DNA of 64,000 nt from assembly GCA_918026815.1 (NCBI GenBank), contig CAKJVC010000098.1, positions 186,001 to 250,000 of the forward strand. The letters run 5' to 3'. A program made the position numbers and the translations under genes. Each line of letters begins with the position of its first letter. Position 1 is the stretch's first letter. Shown here one piece after another: positions 20,531 to 32,413 of the stretch. This DNA comes from Chalara sp. BL73 (Eukaryota; Ascomycota; Leotiomycetes; Helotiales). The notes under the pieces are model-generated. The model was not told the DNA's origin, did no database searches, and saw only the letters and a program-made list of their open reading frames with translations.

Positions 20531-22498
20531 TTCTCTGCCCACATTAGGCTCTCCGGCCAGTGGGTCATGCTTACCTCCTGGTGACTTTTTCTTATCATGG
20601 TCGGTATGTATAAACTCAAAGATAGCAAGAAGTGTTTGCAGAATTCCTAGGATAAGTGTAGTGCCACAAAGAATGGTAGCTGCCTAGAAATGAATGAGTA
20701 TTGTGGCACTATGGGCGACCAGACTCAAAGACTCACCCAAAATGTGTACCACTGGCTCATATTCCTTCGATCATGCCATAAATCCATGAGGTTTGATGGG
20801 TTATGACATTTAACGAAGGTTTGTAACTGAGTGAGCTTTTCTCCCAGTATTGGGAAGTCATTCGCTGAATATATATGGTTTGGCTCATCTCCGCCAATCT
20901 CATCATACAAAGCAATGGATTCTTTGCTTTTCCAGCTATGATAGCATAATGTTTGAACTAAGGGGTCCACAGGCTCCTCTGATAGAATGGGATCTGGAAT
21001 TTTGGCGTGCTTTCTGGCTGCTTGATAAGAAGACCTTGTTTGCCCGAAAAGTATTTGGTAGGTTAGCAATACCTCCTTAAACATATCTGGGGGACCTGGG
21101 GCATCGCCTCTAATATAATTATAGTCGAGATTGATTCTACTATTGTCAGAGAAACTACATATAGAATTTCATGCTTTCTCTTACCTCTTGTGTATAGTCA
21201 TTGTTTCGCTAGTGTGCATCAGAAATGCAAACGAAGGGAATCTAAAGACTGATAGTTGTCTAGTCCGGGGATCGAAGTCTAAATGTAGTGATACCGCATC
21301 AACCCATCGAATTTTAATCATTAAGGAATTATGAAGGATGCTGAAGTTAAGAAGAGACGGATCGATCATTTCGTGGTTGGAAAGTCTAAGCTGACTATCT
21401 GTAGATCCAGGGTTGACAATATCCTCAATATCGTATCGCCATGTTGGAATCAGAGCTCCAAACTGTCTCAACAAAAATGGTATCCTGAAATCACAACAGT
21501 CACATATTCTGACTTCATAGCGCGTGAACGTCTTGCTTAGAGGTGGTCGTCGTCGGTTGTTTCCAAGATGCGTGTATCGGTCTTCGCATATCTGAAGTCG
21601 ATCAGATCGAGTAACACTATTCCTAACCACTGGCTGGTATAGCAGACCTAAAGAGGTTATTAGTGTCCATTTTAAAGAGTTAAAAATACTGTATGTGGTC
21701 AGAGAAACAGCTTTCAATGTGATGCGGTATATAATTCATTCTACGCCTAGCCAGAGTGGCCAGAAGTCGATTCGCATTCTAGCTTTAGAGTTATCTAGAT
21801 AACTCGAGGATAGTCACTTTAGAGTTTGAGGTATCAGGAACGAAACTCATATAGCCAATGCTCCGTAGATTGCAAAATATTTGTCTGCATTGGTGTCCAG
21901 GGAATATTAGAACTTACTAAGCCAGCCAAAAATCATGAAAACCAGGTGTGCTGCCTGAGTTCTTTCGTCATCAGTTTCTCGAAGAAGCCTTCTGTTATAC
22001 AATGCGTCGACAATGCTGACTAGACATATATCTTCTCTCTTGGATTCATTGAGGATAACACATAGCAGAACTGTTAAGACCTCGGCGTTGCGCGAAGTTG
22101 ATATCTCAGGTTTGGCCGAAAGGTCTATCACCACCTCATATAGGAAAGGCCATGATTTTGAAAGCTTATGCGTCAAGTATTGACAGTACCAACGATATGA
22201 GGCGGAAACAAATTCCGAGGGGACACTAGAGCGGCCATGCAGGACGGCAAAGAATTCGTCGTTGATCAAGTTGATTTGGACCGCACCTAAAATGGTGTTA
22301 GACAGTCCATGGTCGACTGTGTGAAGGGAGCTTGGAATATAGTAGACCACATAATGTACTTTTGGGCATCGGCTGCTCATCATTGATTAGCCATCTCAAA
22401 ATTCTTTTTGACGTAAGTCGATTGAATCCTCCATTACTTGAAGGATTTTGCAGTAGGGGATGCCCCATAATCACAACAATGAGTAGCAACAGTTGCAT
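20503..22498 (-). CDS. Membrane-anchored protein of unknown function (DRRN..W.TFW family), multi-exon
   Basis: Reconstructed from at least five minus-strand exons; both ends are uncertain. Coding blocks are HPLLQNPSSNGGFNRLTS (near 22460), VNEEFF-like INLINDEFFAVLHGRSS (22280-22220), LLYQPVVRNSV (about 21650), a long central exon to about 21188 (CDCCDFRIPFLLRQFG, SLLNFSILHNSLMIKIRW), an exon 21147-20737 (MFKEVLLTYQILFGQ, ANDFPILGEKLTQLQTFVK, LMDLWHDRRNMSQWYTFW) and a last exon from 20683 with one transmembrane segment (ILCGTTLILGILQTLLAIF). Donors and acceptors between the last four exons are canonical and in phase. The blocks match a common fungal family of unknown function. If the donor at 20568 is used, the reading frame ends at 20503 within a TAATG shared with a possible start of the next gene; without it the frame runs straight into that gene. 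Confidence 0.55.
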
Positions 22499-23204
22499 CG
22501 ATAAGTCTGCATTGAACAGTATAGGTAGTCCTCATTACAAGGCCCGTGCAATTGAGGATATTGGTCTTAAGGTTGACAAAAACAAAGAATTAAACCTGGC
22601 GCAGTCACTTATGTATAAGGCTGCAAAGACGCCCGGCTACCGTGGTGTTGGCTGCAGGCAAATCAGCTAGTTTAGGCGTTTTCATGTAACTTTTTAAGCC
22701 AATAACTCAAGGACACACCAAACCGAAGAACGCCAAACAGGAAGCCCGACAATAATAACAATAATAGGTTTCATTAGTAACCCCAAGAGTTAAGTAATGG
22801 TGTCTGAATGGATCAATGGAACTGAAGGCAAGCCCAATGCTAGATTTAAACACACGGCGATACCGCAACGGTGCCATTATCGATGAACATTGAAAATAGA
22901 TTTAAACGACCGCTTTAGAGCTACAGAGTAAGGATATTTCTAGGTGTAAGCCGTTTTCAAATATTGGTCTGACCGCAAGGCTGCACTTAACAGTGTTGTC
23001 CGGAAACTACTCGAGCATATGAACTTCAACGAAAGTGAAGGGTCAATTATAGAAGATTGCCCAGCTTGTAAGAAATGTAATTTCATAATTGTACATGTTT
23101 GTTAGCAAATTCAAGAATCCTTATAACGCCTTGTTGTGTTTCCTTGATAGTAATACAGCAATCTTGACTCAAACGCCTCGTTATTCGTACCGTTTTCTGT
23201 CGCT
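22499..23204. other. Intergenic, 0.7 kb
   Basis: Between the membrane-protein gene start and the 3' end of the carrier gene. A plus-strand open frame that begins at 22332 inside the neighbouring gene ends at 22670 and is taken as a shadow. Nothing else seen. Confidence 0.5.
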
Positions 23205-24829
23205 TCATTTCTCATCTGGCTTCATACCTTTTCCAACTTCCTCGACCTTGTCACCCAGCATTTCCTGTGCATTGCCGAGTAGATGACCGGCTTCCTTGCT
23301 AGCCAAATCATCTGCGGTCTTCGTCACCTCAGTCGCATTAGAACCAACTACGCCCGCTCTCTCTCTAGTAATACCAATGGCTTCTTTTCCATTTTGTACA
23401 GCTGTCTTGGCTGATTCCGATGCGTTCGTTCCAATCACACCGATTCTGTCGCCAGCATTGCTAAGTGCCTCCTTACTACCTTTCACAATTTCGCTGGCCT
23501 TTTCTGTAACATTTCCATATCCTTCTTTGACGAGTCCACCAGCCTTTTCTGCATGGTCCTGAATAGTATCTCCAGCTTGAGCGGCTAGCTCACTTGGGCT
23601 AGGATACCTATTCAGAGCCTTCAGAATCAGGAAATAAGCCTGTATGATAAATTTATGAATTGCTTCTTTGATGAGCATCGTGATCCCGTGGCTGAAGAAA
23701 CCTTTCAGAATCTCGCCGAAAATGCCCTCATATAGTGCAGCCGCTCCCTCACTCCGGTAGATCTCGAGGATAGTATTGAAGACCGTAGATCTCCGCGCAA
23801 TCGACTTAGCATCCCTTCCAGTCTTCTTAGCTTTGGTCTTATCCAACGCCCCAACTTCTTCTTTAATTTCGACAGCGGAATCCGGATTGACAGGTGGCAC
23901 GACCGAAACTTGAGCTCGGGTCTTGGCGAGAGAGAATGGGTATGTGATAGTCGAGGCTACGGCTTTGCTGACTGCCGCCATTAGGAAGGTTAACTTGGCT
24001 CCTGGGTCGTCCCGTCTTGATCTTGGTAGACATCTTTTGAAGAACTCGTACAAGAAGAATGTAATACTTGGGTTCAGAGTGAGAACAAGTGAAGCTGAGT
24101 ATCCAGACCAGAATCCTTGGATGCCCTTTTCTGAGCGGATAGAGGAAGCAATGTCTGAAACTGATACTGAGCTTGTCTTAGCCCCTGATCGTGCAGAAAT
24201 CATACACGCCGTCTTTTTTCGTGTCACGATATTAGCAATAGGTGTAGTAAACAACTTGGAAAATGCTCCAGCGAGAACTCCAACGCTCAGCTCATCAAAT
24301 ACTGGCAACGAAGTTACCCACCCTTCATGCTTCTCGGACTGGTCAGCAAAAGCATGCGAAAGAATGTGAATGGACTGCATACCTGTAATCTGCTTGTGCG
24401 CATGTAGTTATAGAACAAGAAGAATAAAAATGAATCCGCAAATGATTTCCCAGTGTCCTGTATGACCCCGCTGTAGAATGCCGAGACGCCTCCTTCCCTC
24501 GTATAGATTTGATTAAAGGCATCAAGCACTCCCTTGTATTCTCCCTCTTCAGCAGCAGTAGAGGACTTCCGCAGTTGCCGTTGGACTTGTAATCGAGTTA
24601 TTACTAAGTCTAAAGGATAAAGAGCTAGGTTCGAGATAGCTGTTCCAGCTGAGCCTGAAAGCGCATGGCCCAGAGCGGGTAAAGCAGGTCCCGCTACCGC
24701 CGAAGGAGTCTTTTCTTCTTCGACAGCCTTGTGATAGAGGGTGAAAGCGTCCTAATAGGTCATTAGCGCCGTTGATTCATAGCTGCCGCAAACTCTGCGT
24801 ACCAACTGGCTATTGTAGACTTTGGTCAT
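23205..24829 (-). CDS. Peroxisomal adenine-nucleotide-type carrier (Ant1/PMP47-like) with helical C-terminal tail
   Basis: SLC25 member of the peroxisomal branch that imports ATP in exchange for AMP to fuel fatty-acid activation. Three exons (24829-24803, 24751-24383, 24332-23205) give 1524 nt, 507 aa. Repeat 1 contains the carrier signature YPLDLVITRLQVQRQL; repeat 2 has TPIANIVTRKK and IQGFWSGYSASLVLTLNPSI; repeat 3 has YPFSLAKTRAQV, followed by a charged insert (KTKAKKTGRDAKS) and ALYEGIFGEILKGFFSHGITM. This is the Ant1-type pattern. After the carrier core (about residue 380) comes an extra ~125-residue Ala/Gly/Glu/Lys-rich tail with repeating blocks (AGDRIGVIGTNASESAKTA and RAGVVGSNATEVTKTA), which looks like amphipathic LEA-like helix. 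That tail is not part of the family core, which is about 300-350 residues. The substrate is inferred from subfamily resemblance. Confidence 0.82.
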
Positions 24830-25286
24830 TGTGGTGGGTGGTGGAATAAATATCGTCTTTGGTCGATCTGTCGTTAAAACTAGAGAATTTGAGTACAACA
24901 GGTATCGTGTGAGAAGAAAGATATTATAGAAGTCTTAATAATAGTATTTTCTCAAATCATAAGAGGAGAGTTGAGGATAATGTTAGCCATTGTACAAGCT
25001 TAACAGGGGAAGCTCACAAACTAACGGCTATTAATCCGCCGACGTCATTACCCCGGATTTTCAACCCTCCCCACCTCAGCCTTGCTTGGTAAGGCTGTGT
25101 TCCAGCTGCGCAAGTCACTAAAACATCATGCGAGGTGAGTTCAAAGTTGGAGGCTTAATCGCTTGGTATCATGTCCTTCTTTAAGTCTATCGCTGCTCGA
25201 AGCAGGTATATTAATTACACAAACCATCAGGAACTTCTTCATCAGGACATCCAACATTACCCTCCAGCTTTTTGTCAATTAGTTCT
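24830..25286. other. Intergenic, 0.46 kb
   Basis: Upstream of the Ant1-like gene and 3' of SNX41. No open frame with coding character. Nothing else seen. Confidence 0.5.
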
Positions 25287-27428
25287 TCAATCCTCTGTTA
25301 TCTTATTGACTTCGATCCTGGCTTCTTCCCATGCCTCCTTACTCTTTTTCGCCCATTCAATCTGAGCCTTAGCATATGCAAGCTACACGTCATTAGTACA
25401 AAATAAGACTAACGGATTGAATCGGACACGTACCATGTAGCGCTTCAAGTCGTCCTCTTTTTCCGTTTGGAAACGTTTCAAGTCTTTCAAAACACCTGCG
25501 CTTGCGTCCCGAACGTCTTGCTCCACAACTTGCTGTGCCTGTTCTAATTGGCCGATCGTCTCTTTTGTCTTTCCAATCGTGTCTCTCCTGGTGCGTTCTG
25601 GGTCCACATCGACCACGCCATGTACGGCGTGGCTGATGCGACCAAATATCTTGTTGGTAATAAAGTTCCCACTTGCGCTTTTCCGATGCGTTGGTGAAGT
25701 CTCGTCTTGCGGAAGTCCTTGAGTCGCAGTTGGCGGGCTTGTACCGCCGTCTCCATGTGTAGGTGGGAAGTCTGAATCGATTGATGCAGTATCGTCTTGA
25801 TTATCTCGTCGTGAAGTCGGTGATTCTCTTGCCGATGAGGTTGAGCGTCGGGGCTGATTGGCCGTACCGCTACTATTCAGATACTGCTCGATCCTCTTTG
25901 CCTCTGACTCACTGTTCTCGAGTGATAATAAAAGTGCTCTTTTCTTTGCCAGTTCATCATTCGTCATTTCTTGCTGCACCCGTTTTAGCACACGATAACG
26001 AAGTACGGTCCTTACCACCCCGGCAAATTGAGCACTCTCACGCATAGGTTCAGCAAAACTAGCTCCGAGTGTGCTAGAGAGTTCTTCTGTTGCGAGGTAT
26101 GAAGAATCAGCTGCTTGCCCAATTTTTTCTATCGCTGAGGAAAGCGACTGCGATGATTCAGACAGAGCAAAGCCATTAAACCTTGCGCCGAGCTCCGAGA
26201 GATCTTGTGATAACGTGGAAAGGTGTGTCAAGGTTCTACGGTTGACTTTCTCGATAGGGCCAGTTAACAATACTTCGAGGTCTTTAGAAGACGCCTCAAA
26301 GTTGATAAAATATGAATCAAGATTTTGTTCGCTGAGATTGTTTGTATCTGGAGGAAAGCGACCGAAATGTTGTGGCCCAGATATCGAATGTGCGGCAGCC
26401 GAAGGTGTTGCGGCGTATTCTGACGGTGCATGGGGCATTCCTTGAGCATTCGTAGAGGAATTGGTTGCGGATTTTAGCTTTGCAGATGCCGCAGGTATAG
26501 GTAGGAAGGCATGTGCCGGGGAAGGGTTGGCGGGGTCAAGTGGTGGCGCTTTCATGTTTGATTTAGGAATGGATGCAATGGGATGTGAATGCAGGACCTC
26601 ATTCTGAACGATCGTCAGCATGACCTTAACGGAAGCAATGCTTAACCTACCCAGCTTGAATTTGGATCAAGAAACCTCCACCAAACCCCATCGTTCCGGA
26701 CGTCGTGCATCTGCCGACATCTATTTAAGAATACTGCCAGCATTCTCTTTCGTAGATCTATTATTTGCTGATCTTGCTTAGCAGTCGTAGGCTTCGCAGC
26801 ATAGTCTGCCATAGTATGTTTCTCTGGAATTGGTGGAATGATCAAGGTTGGATGTAATCGTGTCAGCGCATCTCTGAGGGAGGCAAATTCTGAATATCTT
26901 CTTCGAACTTCAAGGTCCTAAGCATCGTGAGCATGGACAGGAGTTCAAAGCTAATAAGACATACACCAGTTCTGATAGTATAGACTATGTATTTCCCTCC
27001 GCTCTCGACACTCTTTCCAGCGTCGACAATCAGAATTGGAAGCTCTGGATTTTCGTAAAGGATCTGCTCAATGCGGCTATCATAACCGCCTTTCTTCCTC
27101 CGTGGAGCTCCTTTTGAGTTCTCTCCATACTCGTCATCGCTATCATCAGTACCATAACCTTGCGGCCGTGTATCTCTGCCTTCGGGATGGCTAGCAGAAG
27201 AGGGGTGTGGAAGACCAGGAAAGTCATGATCTATTTGGTCCCAATAAAGTTCAGCATCTGAGCCATAATCTAAATTGACCGATTGCATCATTTTGAGATC
27301 GCGCAAAGGGAAGAGGAATGGGGCAACTCACGAGCGCCAGGGGAGGCGGGGTTCGCAGTAGAGGAGGTGATTGAATCTCTGCGCTCGAAGCTGGCCCCGT
27401 AGGGATTGTTATCTTCGTCGTTCCACAT
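25287..27428 (-). CDS. snx41: Sorting nexin SNX41 (PX-BAR)
   Basis: Endosomal sorting nexin that binds PI3P and recycles cargo to the Golgi, working with Snx4; related Atg20 acts in selective autophagy. Five exons (27428-27332, 27269-26965, 26917-26651, 26603-25434, 25382-25287) total 1935 nt, 644 aa. An acidic N-terminus with a YGSDAELYWDQI motif comes first. The PX domain spans roughly residues 105-220: ILIVDAGKS, YIVYTIRTG joined to DLEVRRRYSEFASLRDAL (the RRYSEF motif contacts PI3P), LIIPPIPEKH, LRKRMLAVFLNRC. The BAR-like helical region follows (DLEVLLTGPIEKVNRRTL, AR-rich helices) with a disordered Ser/Thr/Pro insert at about 470-560, then a final helix (IEWAKKSKEAWEEARIEV) on the last exon. 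All four introns have canonical borders and phase. Snx4-like partners are not in this window. Confidence 0.9.
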
Positions 27429-28202
27429 GGTGCAATTACTCCCGCTCCTATTGGAGCTCTCACCAGTCACTGTTTGTTTTGCGGATACTGGTTGTGAGCA
27501 ACAAAGGTGGTTGAATCATTGAAAGTGTTCAGCCTGCAGGTGTGCTCTACCAAACAGATCTGCGTCGTCATTGTGATCTGGGACGCTCGGGCCATATCCT
27601 TTCAATGGTGCGCTAGTCTATATTAGTACTAGATCATATTTTCAGTATGGTTCTGTTTCATATATTAAGTTTCCCCAATCTAAAGGCTCTTTTCATTCTT
27701 AACTGTGCTTTGATGATGATTGCCTGTACCTCGCATTATTCGCAGTTTGAATGATGGCGAGCACACGCATATTAGCCTAGCAACGCCTACCACAACCATT
27801 GTTAACCTCTACACAGAACTGGCACAAGCTTGATCAATATTGTAAATTCTACTTGCTAAGGATCTCTTCATTGATTTATTTGCAAGAGTATCTCCCTCTC
27901 GATGTCCTTGCATACAATTCACAAGTGAGGAATATCAGTGTCGGTCTTTTCTATATTTCCGCATTAAACACTCAGATGTGACTACACATGTGGATATCTT
28001 TTGGAGGAGGTATGATTGCCAATTTTGTAGCTCAGTGAGCCCTTAAAGCACAAGCTCTCAGATGCCGAACGATCCATCTGACAGCTCTACAAGAGCTATG
28101 CATTAAATAAAGCTTGTTCAGTAATGGATATAATTTATTTATCCCATATTATAGGTAGTAACCTTGCCTGTGCAATTTGTTTCCAATCCCTCATGTGCTT
28201 AT
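27429..28202. other. Intergenic, 0.77 kb
   Basis: Upstream of SNX41 and 3' of the GNAT locus. The open frame 27799-27981 (+) is short and AT-rich. Nothing else seen. Confidence 0.5.
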
Positions 28203-28841
28203 TCATAGCACATTTTCACTTCCTTCTCTTTTTGCCTCATACCCAGTGATTATGGGACTGGCTTCGTTCTGCGGCTCCCTAGCCATAGCGACTAAATTCT
28301 GGGATACGCCAAAGTCCGATTTCTTGAATCCAAATTTGGTGTAAAGAGGTATTCCAGCATCTGTCGAGATCAGCAGCGACTTTGCGCCGTACCCCATCAG
28401 CCATAGCCATCGCTGCCTTCATAAACCTCGACCCAATACCCTGCTGCTGGTAACTCTCCGCCACACGCACCGCTTCGAGGTAAAGGGTGTTGCTATCAAA
28501 ATGTCCGGCGTACTTGCTGACGAACTGTTGTTGCATCGACTTGCTGAAAGACTGACTAATTGATGTCGGATCTTCTGGATACTTCCAACAAATTTGTCCC
28601 ACAACCTTAATTATTTCGACGTCTTTAGCGATGAAGTTGAACAGGCATAAATTCCTTCTAGTGATATTTACAAGTTCTTGAATATGAAGAGGTTCACTTA
28701 TAAATGCCGCGACATAATCCCCGACGGCTCCTTTGGTGAGAGGCAGAAAGTCGTTCTTCCTATTGGAAGTATTGGCAATTTTCGATTTGCAGCTCGTCGA
28801 CACTATCGGTCAAAATTAGTGGCTGCTTCTGGTGTGGACAT
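28203..28841 (-). pseudogene. GNAT-family N-acetyltransferase, frameshifted
   Basis: GNAT enzymes move the acetyl group of acetyl-CoA to an amine; the substrate here is unknown. The acetyl-CoA-binding motif A is clear (YLEAVRVAESYQQQGIGSRF, the QQGIG loop), then FMKAAMAMADG. There the frame breaks: the next conserved part, YGAKSLLISTDAGIPLYTKF then GFKKSDFG, lies in a different frame. Removing one base from the run of four C at 28392-28395 (+ strand) would make the two halves continuous, so a single-base insertion is the simplest cause. The 5' end is also irregular: the open frame begins at a GTG (28803), and the nearest ATG (28841) is in a different frame and meets a stop after 12 codons, so an intron or a second lesion is needed. 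It is either a recent pseudogene or a sequencing/assembly error at a homopolymer. Confidence 0.7.
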
Positions 28842-30590
28842 GAGACCAGATCCTCTGTTATAAATGAGGGCTCGCTTTACAATGACAACTTCGGGAAATA
28901 CTTACAACGATGTAGAGTGTCCCAATATATGTAGTGAATAACGCTATTAAAGCGATTGGAGCGTTCGGTCTCTTGAATTTTTTGTGACTCTGGATACATT
29001 GTCAAGTGACGTGCTTGATTTTATGAGCGAATACCATGGACTTTGAAAATGGTGGCACATTCCCGAGACGGTGTGATCAATGATAACGCACTTTTCAACA
29101 TCATGGAGTATTTGCGAAGGACCATCTAAGGTACCATTGTACTATGCTTACGAGGTGGCGGTAACCCAGATTCTTGGGAGAGCCTCACGACTTTCACTGC
29201 AAGTACTGTATAACCATTCCATCAGGTTATAAAATTCACCTCATTTTTGTTTTCTTAATTCCTAACATTCTTTAGCAAAGATAACGAAATTGAAGGATTC
29301 TAGCATCAAAGGATGAGAAACAGCATGTATGAGATTGCAAAAGATGCACTTTAATCTTTGACGTATAAATCTATCCCAACTGTGTCGAAGAACAGGATAG
29401 CCCTTTCTCTTTTACACGCGCCTGAATCCTTCCTTAGATACATCAAGATCAACTGGTGTGATTCTGAATATACCCAGATAATGAGGTATAAAATAAATAT
29501 TTACAAGCTAGCATGGCATTCAGAGCTCAAGAATGCACCATTGGAAAATTCACGAACGGCTGGACGAGTTCAGGCATGAACAAAAGGTCCAGGGATACGT
29601 ACAGGGCGTGGAGTAGAACATGTGGCGGCGGGAGTGCGACCAGATGTGATCCAGTTTGAGTTTCTAACCTGAAACATTACGTGATTACTGTCCCTTGTGC
29701 ATGATCGAAGAAGCTTCGACCCCATCTTGCTTTAGCGTTCATGGCTGCCAGGTCAGCGTGAAAGTACCAGAGTTCGGCCCGGTACCATAAACAGCCATGG
29801 TTGCATGGTATTTGGCCATCGGCTGCCCACCCCGAAAATAAATAAAACAACTAACTTGACCCACAAGCTAATCTCATTCTACACTACTGTATTGTATTGC
29901 AAATCACAGCCTCCTCTCCTTCAACACCACGTGGAGTGCACATGCTCTCCTCCTATGCATCCCGCCTTCCCTTGCCCGAAGCGGCTCACCAACCGAGACC
30001 TAAAGACAGACGGCCGTAACTAGCAAACTCCAATAACTTGGCCAAATCTGCGTCGCTCAACAACTTGGCACCAAGAACATGAAAGCTGGACTTTGTAGAC
30101 AGAATGAGCTGGAGTGATGAGGTTTAGGTCAGAAGGTAAAGCAGAGGTAGGCATTAGAGCTAGGGAGAGGGCATGGTTGATTTGTTAAGTTAGGATCATC
30201 CCAATTATCCCCTTTAAAACATCAAAGGGCAAAAGGTGGATTTATATGGAAAGCAATTATAGGAGGACTAAATTTTGGCGTCTTGGCAAGATGTGAAAAA
30301 CTCAAAATACGCCACTAGGCTTCCATGTTTGCCATGACAATTGCTGGCCGTCATCTAATCGGCGATCTGGCTGCACTAAATTATCGGTGGGTGTGAGCAA
30401 ATCTTTCTCCTTTCTGATGCCGATCAAGGCAGCACGGTCTGTGCGGTTGGGCAAGTGATTGCGGGGAAAGTATTCATGCTATCGATAAATATCTGGCTAC
30501 GATTTTGAGACAATTGCGGATGGGAATTTACAGTCATTGTGCTATTTACAGACGATGAAGCGTTAGAAACTGCTCAGTTCTTGATACACT
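28842..30590. other. Intergenic, 1.7 kb
   Basis: No gene found. Two short plus-strand open frames (29358-29579, 29805-30023) have neither motif nor splice context. The sequence is moderately AT-rich with no repeat structure I can see. Confidence 0.5.
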
Positions 30591-31184
30591 TTAGAATGCC
30601 TGTGAGAATTTGAACCACTTGACCGGAGGCTCAATTGCAGGCTAAAGGACGAAATCCTCCGTAACTTGGCTTTCCTACTTACCATTGACTCTAGAACCCT
30701 CCAAGACCCAGGTTTCACTACTGGATTTAATGACTCGGATATAGCTTTCATATAAATTCCCCGTGCATGCTCTGACACAACCTTTCGTGACCAATCATCA
30801 TTTAGCGAGCCGCTCCAGTCCCATGCACCCGGGACGAGGCAAGCCAATGTTGTTCTGAGTGGGTGAATTTGCAGAAGGAGACCATCTTTGCTGTCAGACT
30901 AATGATAGCCCTGAACTACTGCAGGGTCAAAGTGCAAATGTTGCCGAGGAAGAGCCAGGAATGTTGAATAGTTTGCCACGGAACCCACAAGTTACCTCCG
31001 CAATGGACTGCAGATCCTGCAGTGCAGAAGGTCTATGCTCAGGTCTACTTTTTAAGTATCCTATATCTGACATTCTCTTAGCTTGGAAGGAAATCATGAA
31101 CTGCTGAGGGAGCATTCGAAGCGGGCTGTCAACAGCTGGTATATGCATAGTATAAGCATCTAAACATCTCAACAATGTCAGCAT
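30591..31184 (-). CDS. Small hypothetical protein, three-exon model
   Basis: Not recognised. Three minus-strand segments join in frame: about 31184-31000 (ending ALQDLQSIAE), about 30908-30683 (SDSKDGLLLQIHPLRTTLAC, GAWDWSGSLNDDWSRK, ISESLNPVVKPGSWRVLESM), and 30641-30591 (PAIEPPVKWFKFSQAF, then stop). The first junction uses GTAACT/CATTAG and the second GTAAGT/TTTAG, both phase 0, but the second intron would be only 41 nt. The middle exon, rich in Trp and charged residues with codon-like composition, is the best evidence for a gene. The start is unclear: several in-frame ATGs lie between 31184 and 31080, and the first overlaps the start of the divergent 7-TM gene. It could be a fragment of a larger lost gene. 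Confidence 0.4.
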
Positions 31185-32413
31185 CGAAAACGGACTATCA
31201 GATTGCCTCGCTGGCGGCAGGATTTACACTGGGATTCGGTTTCCTTACGGTGTGGGAGGCAAGCAAGCAGACGAGACGGAACAAGAACCCCTTGAGAAGT
31301 ACTTACGTCTACATGTTATGGGGTGAGATCGTGGTCAACATCGCTATTGGTATCATCGGCTGGATATTCCTGGATGGCATCATAGGTCCAACGTAAGCAG
31401 AGAATTCTCTTAGAGTAACGTCCTCAACACTGAAATATGAGCAGCGTACCTGTCCTATTCTTCATCTTGTTCCTTTGGGTATTCGAGGTCCAGCTCTTGA
31501 TGCAAATCATCATCAACCGTATCGCCATCATCGCCGAGAGCAAAAAGCATATAGAATGGATGAAATGGGGCACGGCAGCCTTCATCACCATGATCAATAT
31601 TGCTGTATTCTCAATCTGGATTCCTGCTCATACAAATCCACCTGTGAGCCAGGTGTGAGTAAAATTCCCAACATTTGCGAAGTCGAAAATCTCTAATATG
31701 CCACACAGGTTTGTATCGATCAACAAATATTGGGATCGTATGTCAAAGGTGCTCATTTTGTTGGTAGATGCTGGGCTCAACTGGTATTTCTTGCACATTG
31801 TCAAGAAACGTCTTCTTGAGCAGCATGGATTGATGAAGTATAAGCCTTTGGTGAGCTTCAATACTAGGCTCATGATACTTTCAGTTGCCATGGACGTAAG
31901 CAAACTGGCTTCCCAATTCTCTAAGCCATAATTCTCTAATCCCATTATTAGGCAATGCTTATTGGACTCATGTCTCTACCAAACGAGGTCGTCTACATAC
32001 AGTTCCACCCTGTCGCCTATTTAGTGAAACTCAACATTGAAATGTCCATGGCCAGTCTCATCACACGCCTCGCGCAAAACAACAACAACGACGCGCAATT
32101 CAACTCGCTCTCTTATTCGAACGGTCGTAACCGAACGATTAATGACCAACCAGATAGTCACGATCGCGAGATTGCTCTGAAGTCATTCACTCAGTCCAAG
32201 GTCAAGGCCACTCCATCAGACTCTGATTCCGAGGAAACTCGTATGGGTGCCATTCACGGCCATGGAATCCACAGGACGATGGACTTTGAGGTCACAGTCC
32301 ATCCAGCGGGTCCAAAGTTGGTGAACGAAGCCAAAGGCCCGAATAATCGTGGTGTTGGATTCCATAGCGAGGATGAGATGTCGTTGACGCACAACGTCGG
32401 GCACCCAAGGTAG
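31175..32413 (+). CDS. Seven-transmembrane fungal protein of unknown function
   Basis: Four exons (31175-31392, 31445-31654, 31709-31895, 31952-32413) sum to 1077 nt, 358 aa. Seven hydrophobic segments can be followed: IASLAAGFTLGFGFLTVWEA, YVYMLWGEIVVNIAIGIIGW, VPVLFFILFLWVFEVQLLMQ, TAAFITMINIAVFSIWIP, VLILLVDAGLNWYFLHIV, LMILSVAMDAMLIGLMSL, and a last one around YIQFHPVAYLV. The N-terminal KQTRRNKNPLRS loop and KYWDRMSKVLILLVDAG are typical of a large ascomycete family resembling receptor-like 7-TM proteins. The C-terminal ~120 residues are hydrophilic and Ser/His-rich (cytoplasmic tail). Introns are 52-56 nt with clean borders. The topology suggests a receptor or sensor, but no ligand or G-protein contact can be named. 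Confidence 0.85.
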
